A stretch of 9,983 nt of DNA, taken from Desulfotomaculum sp. Lineage in GTDB: Bacteria; Bacillota; Desulfotomaculia; Desulfotomaculales; Nap2-2B. Positions 6,077 through 9,983 of the stretch are shown piece by piece (position 1 is the first letter of the stretch; every line of letters begins with the position of its first letter). Under the pieces are notes generated by a model. The model saw only the letters and a program-made list of their open reading frames with translations. It was not told the DNA's origin and searched no databases. The translations under genes and the position numbers were made by a program. Where the stretch lies: NCBI GenBank assembly GCA_003513005.1, contig DOTD01000068.1, forward strand, positions 1 to 9,983, written 5' to 3'.

Positions 6077-6997
6077 TTGAAAAAAGAAATCCTGGTTACA
6101 AATGTACAGAGATTTTCTACTAATGATGGCCCCGGGATTCGGACGACTATTTTTTTGAAGGGCTGTTATTTAAAATGTACCTGGTGTCATAATCCTGAAT
6201 GCATTTATCATTATCAAGAGTTTTATTATATGGAGACGAAATGCATGAGATGCGGACATTGCAGTGAAGTATGTCCGGAAGGTGCGATTAGTCCTCCCGG
6301 ACCAAATGGAGAATTTCCAAAAAGGGATAGGAATAAATGTACCTATTGCATGAAATGTATTCAAGAATGTCCTTATAAAGCTCTGGAATTAATTGGCAAG
6401 CATTGGAATGTTGATGAGGTAATGCATGAAGTTGAAGCAGACAGGTTATTCTACGAAAATTCTGGTGGCGGACTAACTGTATCAGGTGGCGAGCCACTTT
6501 ATAATAGTGAATTTACTGTGGAAATATTAAGCCGGGCAAAAAAAGCAGGGATTCATACTTGCATAGATACATCAGGTTTTGTACCTTGGGAAGATTTGGA
6601 GAAAGCGCTTATTTGGACAGATTTAATTCTTTTCGATATAAAGAGTTTAAATTCACAAAAGCACAAAGAAGTAACCGGTGTTTCAAATGAGTTAATTCTT
6701 CAAAATCTGCATAAAATATGCAGCAGAAAAAAAAAGATAAGACTTCGTTTACCTATAATTCCGGGAATAAATAATGAGGTTGAGTTTATTCATGCCGTAA
6801 CTGAACTGGCCAGGGGCCTCGGCGACGCAGTGGAAGGAATTGATCTTATTCCCTTCCATAATTGGGCTACAGGTAAGTATAAGCAGTTAGATAGGGATTA
6901 TCTTTTTGCTGGGATCGATTCGATAGCTCCAGAGGATTTAGTGGGTTTTGAGGAAATCTTTAAAAGCTATGGTTATGAAGTCACTATTGGAGGGTAA
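6077..6997 (+). CDS. Glycyl-radical enzyme activating protein (BssD/AssD/MasG-like radical SAM activase)
   Basis: A 306-residue radical-SAM enzyme that would use reduced [4Fe-4S] and S-adenosylmethionine to abstract hydrogen from Gly829 of the catalytic subunit. Visible elements are DGPGIRTTIFLKGC (17-30), the radical-SAM CxxxCxxC at Cys30/34/37, two ferredoxin-type clusters at Cys56/59/62/66 and Cys88/91/94/98, and the SAM-binding GGEP at 137-140. The two extra clusters are typical of activases for decarboxylases, dehydratases and fumarate-adding enzymes and are absent from PFL activase. The start is TTG at 6077, preceded by AAAGGAG (6061-6067) at 9 nt; no suitable ATG lies near the conserved start. 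It is last in the operon, after the beta fragment, whereas the classical bss operon has the activase first. Specificity for the upstream enzyme is inferred from position. Confidence 0.9.
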   Translation: MKKEILVTNVQRFSTNDGPGIRTTIFLKGCYLKCTWCHNPECIYHYQEFYYMETKCMRCGHCSEVCPEGAISPPGPNGEFPKRDRNKCTYCMKCIQECPYKALELIGKHWNVDEVMHEVEADRLFYENSGGGLTVSGGEPLYNSEFTVEILSRAKKAGIHTCIDTSGFVPWEDLEKALIWTDLILFDIKSLNSQKHKEVTGVSNELILQNLHKICSRKKKIRLRLPIIPGINNEVEFIHAVTELARGLGDAVEGIDLIPFHNWATGKYKQLDRDYLFAGIDSIAPEDLVGFEEIFKSYGYEVTIGG

Positions 6998-7000
6998 ATT

Positions 7001-7420
7001 CTTGATAGCTGAGCAGGCGCACTGAACGAGTAAAGACTTGATGTAAACACCAGCACGACTGACGCGAACCGATTTCTTCTTGCCGCCGCTCTGATCGTCA
7101 GAAGGAGCAAGTCCCGCCCAGGAACAACAGGCGCTTGGCTGAGTGAAAGGCAGCCATGCCGGCGCAGATTTCAAAAGAAAATGACAAGCGCCGAAAGCCG
7201 GCTAATACCAGGAATAGACCGGATAATCTTTATAGCACCGGAACAAGAGACAGTCAAGCGCACGACAGTTGTTTCTATCTGAGCAATAAAGCGTTTAATA
7301 ACATCCGTACGGCTTAAGCAAAGAGTGGTTTTACCAGCCTGAACTTCGCTGATGGTACAGTCAATAGCTAAAGCAATAATGTCTTGATTTTTAAGCGTTG
7401 AGCCGTGTAAAAGCGGCCGA
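7001..7420 (-). pseudogene. Degraded IS110-family transposase fragment
   Basis: On the minus strand, similarity to the C-terminal half of IS110 transposases is spread over three frames. IIRSIPGISRLSALVIFF ends at a stop (TCA at 7171-7173 on the plus strand). EICAGMAAFHSAKRL is in the next frame. CSWAGLAPSDDQSGGKKKS and SRAGVYIKSLLVQCACSAIK are in a third, with the second frameshift near 7125-7135. The SIPG and SWAGL..S blocks are hallmarks of the Transposase_20 domain that carries the catalytic serine. Both ends are missing: the expected tail after SAIK is cut at about 7001, and no DEDD N-terminal domain is present beyond 7420. The copy cannot be active. Confidence 0.8.
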
Positions 7421-7503
7421 AAATCAAATTAAAGAATAGCGCACAGGCAATCATTTTCATGGCGTTTTGTGCCTTGAGCGCAGCGAAAGGAATGATTATA
7501 AAA

Positions 7504-7707
7504 ATGAAATGTATGAATTGCGGTCATGAAGGCAAACTTGATCAATTTAAGCTCATTAGCTTAAAATATGCCGGTGGAGATAGGTGCTGCGGTCCGACTT
7601 TTTCGGTACGAGAGTGTCCTAAATGTGGCAAGGAGCAGACGGTTGATACCGATAGAGAACTTTTTATGGAAGCTTCTCAAGGCAGAATTAAGGAGGAAAA
7701 AATGTAA
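7504..7707 (+). CDS. Small zinc-ribbon/rubredoxin-like CxxC protein coupled to the second activase
   Basis: A 67-residue protein with six cysteines: CMNC at 3-6, a CC pair at 28-29 and CPKC at 38-41, followed by a charged helical tail. Two CxxC knuckles about 30 residues apart suggest one bound Zn or Fe in a zinc-ribbon/rubredoxin-like fold. The stop TAA overlaps the ATG of the next gene (TAATG at 7705-7709), so translation is probably coupled. I chose ATG 7504, with GAAAGG (7485-7490) upstream; ATG 7492 is possible. I do not recognise the family with confidence. From memory, alkylsuccinate synthase operons (MasB of strain HxN1) carry an extra small metal-binding protein that benzylsuccinate synthase operons lack; this could be its counterpart, but that is a guess from context. 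Confidence 0.6.
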   Translation: MKCMNCGHEGKLDQFKLISLKYAGGDRCCGPTFSVRECPKCGKEQTVDTDRELFMEASQGRIKEEKM

Positions 7708-8708
7708 TGTTGGCAGGAATAGTTTCGAACATTCAGCATTTTTCAATATTCGATGGGCCAGGAGTACGTACTACAATTTTTCTCAAGGGTTGCCGGCTAA
7801 GGTGTCACTGGTGCCATAACCCGGAAGGGGTACGGCGCTTTCCGGAGGTTTTTCATTTATGGCCTAATTGCAATGATTGTGGTAACTGCGACGATATGTG
7901 TCCTACCGGAGCCATGCAAGTAGTAGAAAGAAAGTGGCATGAGGGAGGAATTGTTACGTTTGATGTTCCCGGTGAGAGAGGGGTTGAATTTGTGCCCATG
8001 CAGTTGAAAAGCAAGATGATCAGAAAGATAAGAATAGATAAGGGTCTTTGCATTGGTTGTCAAAAGTGTGTTGAGGAATGTCCTGAAGGTGCTTTTATTG
8101 TCTCTGGTGATTTCATGACAGTAGACGAGGTAATGAAAGAAGTTGAAGAGGATCGCCCAATGTATGAAAATTCCGGCGGAGGAATAACAGTGTCGGGGGG
8201 GGAGCCAACGGCACAACCCAATTTTTGTCTTGCTTTACTTAAGACAGCCAAAGAAAAAGGAATAGGTACCGCTCTCGATACCTGTGGCTATGTAAAATGG
8301 GAAATTTTAAATGAGATACTTGATTATACTGATGTTGTTCTTTTTGACCTTAAACATATGGATCCCGAAGCACACAAGAGATTTAGCGGGGTATCGAACG
8401 AACTTATACTAGAAAACGCCAGGCGGATAATTGGGAGAGAAGGGGTAGAAATAAAAATACGTGTTCCAATAATTCCGGAAGGTAATGATTCAGAAGAAAA
8501 TTTGAAGGATACTGCTAAATTTATTTCCTCACTAGGTTTTAAAAAGGTTGACATTCTTCCTTTCCATCCATGGGCTGGACAGAGCTACAGATTATTAGGC
8601 CTGGAGTACCCGTTTGCCGTGGGGGAATGGTACTCTGATAAAAAGTTAGAGAAAATAGAAGAAATTTTTAAGTCTTACGGTTTAGAACCAAATAGAATGG
8701 GGGGGTAG
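7707..8708 (+). CDS. Second glycyl-radical enzyme activating protein (radical SAM, two extra Fe-S clusters)
   Basis: A 333-residue radical-SAM activase related to, but clearly diverged from, the one at 6077. It has DGPGVRTTIFLKGC (16-29), radical-SAM cysteines 29/33/36, ferredoxin-type clusters at 55/58/61/65 and 115/118/121/125, and GGEP at 164-167. Between the two extra clusters it has about 28 more residues than the first activase (49 versus 21 between the flanking cysteines), which points to a different partner or lineage rather than a recent duplicate. The start ATG 7707 overlaps the preceding stop, with AGGAGG at 7691-7696. Its partner may be the enzyme at 2966 or a glycyl radical enzyme outside the window or lost with the IS110 insertion. 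A short G/C stem-loop spans its stop codon. Confidence 0.9.
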   Translation: MLAGIVSNIQHFSIFDGPGVRTTIFLKGCRLRCHWCHNPEGVRRFPEVFHLWPNCNDCGNCDDMCPTGAMQVVERKWHEGGIVTFDVPGERGVEFVPMQLKSKMIRKIRIDKGLCIGCQKCVEECPEGAFIVSGDFMTVDEVMKEVEEDRPMYENSGGGITVSGGEPTAQPNFCLALLKTAKEKGIGTALDTCGYVKWEILNEILDYTDVVLFDLKHMDPEAHKRFSGVSNELILENARRIIGREGVEIKIRVPIIPEGNDSEENLKDTAKFISSLGFKKVDILPFHPWAGQSYRLLGLEYPFAVGEWYSDKKLEKIEEIFKSYGLEPNRMGG

Positions 8709-8718
8709 GCCCCCCATT
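8698..8718 (+). terminator. G/C-run stem-loop over the second activase stop codon
   Basis: ATGGGGGG pairs with CCCCCCAT across a five-base loop containing the TAG stop (8 bp stem). There is no T-run after it, so it is a weak terminator candidate at best; it may be an mRNA 3'-end stabiliser. Confidence 0.35.
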
Positions 8719-8752
8719 GCCAGGATCTCAAACTTTATGTTTTCTCTGCTAA

Positions 8753-9043
8753 AGAAGAAGGGGCTTTAAAATATCTCCCCGGTTATGGAGAAAAGCCCTC
8801 ATGGGACTGACCTATGGCGATCTGCTGATGCGGGTACTGCATAGAGTGAGGCCTTATGAAGCAATCCGTGGCTCGGCGAACGCGCTGTTTGGAAAATGGG
8901 TCGAGATCTGCAACGAACATCTCATTCACGCCGATTCGGGCAGCCTTAAGAAGTATATCCACCAAATCGTCAGGGATTTTGACCAGCTGAAAATTAGTAA
9001 TGAAAAAAAGCCGCGGGTGGGCGTAGTTGGAGAAATTCTGGTC
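8753..9043 (+). pseudogene. Fragment of 2-hydroxyacyl-CoA dehydratase activase-like protein
   Basis: The frame after a stop at 8750-8752 encodes LTYGDLLMRVLHRVRPYEA, GSANALFGKWVEICNEHL and KKPRVGVVGEILV. I recognise the YxDLL..L..RPYE..PGS.. and KPRVGxVGEILVK blocks of the large activator/2-hydroxyglutaryl-CoA dehydratase-related proteins (BcrAD/BadFG-type ATPase plus DUF2229 region, often over 1,000 residues). Similarity stops abruptly after GEILV at about 9043, where the family continues with a KxHPTANN-like block. The open frame then runs through unrelated sequence to 9169. ATG 8801 has no ribosome binding site. Fewer than 100 family residues remain, so this is gene debris cut on both sides. 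Confidence 0.65.
8760..8796 (+). other. Imperfect hairpin inside the activase-like fragment
   Basis: GGGCTTT (8761-8767) can pair with AAAGCCC (about 8792-8798), with an inner CTCC/GGAG pairing. No T-run follows. As it lies in decayed coding sequence, a function is doubtful. Confidence 0.25.
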
Positions 9044-9250
9044 AACCAGCTCAACCGGATTAAATTGATACTCTCCATCGCCTTTAAAAACGCCAACCAC
9101 TTATCAAAAAAATTCCTGCTCAATCCCAGCAGCCAACCCAGCCAAACAATCACCGGCAGCCTTGTTTAACCTGTCGTTCACGGCTCGCGTCGCCATTCCC
9201 AAACGGGCTATGTATTCCTCCGTCAGCTATTCCCCTGTTTTAATTCAATA
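9044..9250. other. Stretch without recognisable gene
   Basis: Between the broken activase-like fragment and the terminator-like hairpin I see no gene I can name. On the minus strand, EEYIARLGMATRAVNDRLNK continues to a short run ending in two stops near 9110. It has no clear ribosome binding site or known family and is probably decayed sequence. Confidence 0.4.
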
Positions 9251-9255
9251 GAAAA

Positions 9256-9288
9256 GCCCGCTAATTTGTCGCGGGCAAGGTTTTTTTT
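9256..9288 (+). terminator. Bidirectional intrinsic terminator
   Basis: GCCCGC (9256-9261) and GCGGGC (9271-9276) form a 6-bp all-GC stem around loop TAATTTGTC. On the plus strand the stem is followed by AAGG and eight T. On the minus strand it is followed directly by TTTT. It can therefore stop transcription in both directions and insulates the cotJ operon from the debris to its left. Confidence 0.7.
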
Positions 9289-9363
9289 CACGCTAAGTAC
9301 ATCTACTGATAATCTTCCGTATTATATTTCATGCCGGCAAGCATTTTTTTGTTGCCAACGTAT

Positions 9364-9391
9364 GTCATTTTAGGTATTTGTTGCATAAGAT
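9364..9391 (+). promoter_or_regulatory. Possible sigma-E promoter for cotJ
   Basis: In Bacillus the cotJ operon is read by mother-cell sigma-E. Here CATAAGAT (9384-9391) resembles the sigma-E -10 (CATACANT; two mismatches), with GTCATTTT (9364-9371) 12 bp upstream as a rough -35. It is placed 28 bp before the cotJA start. The match is partial. Confidence 0.3.
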
Positions 9392-9418
9392 ATATAAACT
9401 GCGCAAGGAGGTTTGACA

Positions 9419-9616
9419 ATGAATTATTATCCATATCCAAATATACCTGTAATGCCCGGCGCGCCACAGATGCCGTGCGGTCCTGATCATGAGTTTCAGT
9501 TTCAACTGGCTCACGCTTATGTTCCATGGCAGAACATGACCCAGGTTTTCAGCCCGGCTGAAGCTTTAACTCACGGCACACTTTTCCCTGAACTTGTCAT
9601 GCCTTACATAGGCTAA
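9419..9616 (+). CDS. cotJA: Spore coat-associated protein CotJA
   Basis: A 65-residue protein with the CotJA pattern: a Pro/Met/Tyr-rich N-terminus (MNYYPYPNIPVMPG), then LAHAYVPWQ and VFSPAEALTHGTLFPEL. CotJA is a small inner-coat component made in the mother cell during sporulation and needed to place CotJC in the coat. ATG 9419 has a perfect AAGGAGG (9405-9411) at 7 nt; an in-frame TTG at 9413 is too close to it. It is the first gene of the operon, 17 bp upstream of cotJB. Length fits the family (about 60-80). Confidence 0.92.
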   Translation: MNYYPYPNIPVMPGAPQMPCGPDHEFQFQLAHAYVPWQNMTQVFSPAEALTHGTLFPELVMPYIG

Positions 9617-9633
9617 AAAAAGAGGTGAATCAG

Positions 9634-9957
9634 ATGAATAACAGCCGGGAAAAATCCCAGGAAAACCCCCAGGCTCAAAAAATTGTTCAACCGGCCAAAG
9701 CCTGTAATTACAATAATCAACAAGCTATGCTTTTAGAAATTCAGCAGCTTCAATTCACCGCCATTGAATTGAACCTTTACCTGGATACTCACCCCGATGA
9801 CCAGCAGGCCTTAACTTCATATAGCTCAATTGTACCCCTGCTGAGGCAGCGCATTGTGTCCTACGAACAGCTTTACGGCCCGCTGTTTCATTTTGGCTTA
9901 TCCACCAGCCAGCTATCCTGGCAGTGGATTAACTCCCCCTGGCCCTGGGACATGTAA
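9634..9957 (+). CDS. cotJB: Spore coat protein CotJB
   Basis: A 107-residue protein. The conserved CotJB part starts at about residue 27 (QQAMLLEIQQLQFTAIELNL) and includes YLDTHPDDQQAL, the YEQLYGPL block and the C-terminal WQWINSPWPWDM. The N-terminal ~25 residues, rich in Gln, Asn and Lys, are an extension compared with the usual ~87-residue protein. ATG 9634 follows AGAGGTG (9621-9627); an in-frame GTG at 9625 overlaps that site. The gene partners cotJA, and a cotJC (Mn-catalase-like) gene is expected to begin just past the right edge. Confidence 0.92.
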   Translation: MNNSREKSQENPQAQKIVQPAKACNYNNQQAMLLEIQQLQFTAIELNLYLDTHPDDQQALTSYSSIVPLLRQRIVSYEQLYGPLFHFGLSTSQLSWQWINSPWPWDM

Positions 9958-9983
9958 ATCTAACTAATACTACAGCGATGAGT

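Noticed and set aside
5835..6080. Open frame of 81 codons between the beta gene and the activase
   Set aside because: Its first half is an out-of-frame reading of the beta gene and hairpin; only the beta-like part has meaning, and it lacks a start site and the needed cysteines.
8783..9153. Overlapping minus-strand open frames over the activase-like fragment
   Set aside because: They are antisense shadows of the recognisable plus-strand protein fragment and lack ribosome binding sites.
1..9983. CRISPR arrays, tRNA or rRNA genes
   Set aside because: No regularly spaced repeats and no tRNA cloverleaf or rRNA signature sequences were seen; the only clear repeats are the 44-bp hairpin pair, the 98-bp beta fragment and the 11-bp pair.

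Overview
The window looks like part of a chromosome (or a metagenomic contig) from an anaerobic, spore-forming Firmicute, most likely a Clostridia/Peptococcaceae-type bacterium. The best evidence is a cotJA-cotJB spore-coat pair at the right end, strong AGGAGG-type ribosome binding sites before most genes, and four-Cys iron-sulfur small subunits around a glycyl radical enzyme. Species cannot be read from the sequence.

Left part (1-2508): the 5' part of a DUF4338/DruA-type, IS-associated gene runs off the left edge on the minus strand. Its upstream flank abuts an acetyl-CoA-synthetase-like gene that has lost roughly its first 100-130 codons. Directly downstream is an intact SatP/YaaH-type carboxylate (acetate/succinate) transporter. 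The pair looks like an acetate uptake-and-activation operon whose front was replaced by a mobile element.

Centre (2620-6997): a likely sigma-A promoter leads into a fumarate-adding glycyl radical enzyme operon of the benzylsuccinate/alkylsuccinate synthase family. The order is gamma-type Fe-S small subunit, catalytic subunit (Cys489, Arg504, Gly829), beta-type Fe-S small subunit, radical-SAM activase. This differs from the classical bssDCAB order, in which the activase comes first. A perfect 17-18 bp hairpin occurs twice as a 44-bp identical repeat, 14-17 nt after the catalytic-subunit stop and again after the beta-subunit stop. The second copy is fused to a 98-bp partial duplicate of the beta gene. 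Together these genes would assemble and activate an enzyme adding a hydrocarbon (toluene-, cresol- or alkane-like; substrate not determinable here) to fumarate.

Right-centre (7001-8708): a degraded IS110-type transposase fragment starts a few bases after the first activase stop codon. After it come a 67-residue CxxC...CxxC zinc-ribbon/rubredoxin-like protein and a second, divergent glycyl-radical activase with TAATG stop/start overlap. No second glycyl radical enzyme lies in the window.

Right end (8709-9983): a fragment of a 2-hydroxyacyl-CoA dehydratase activase-like protein, about 200 bp of sequence with no recognisable gene, a bidirectional terminator-like hairpin, then cotJA and cotJB. 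The window is a hydrocarbon-activation island bordered and interrupted by mobile-element and gene debris.
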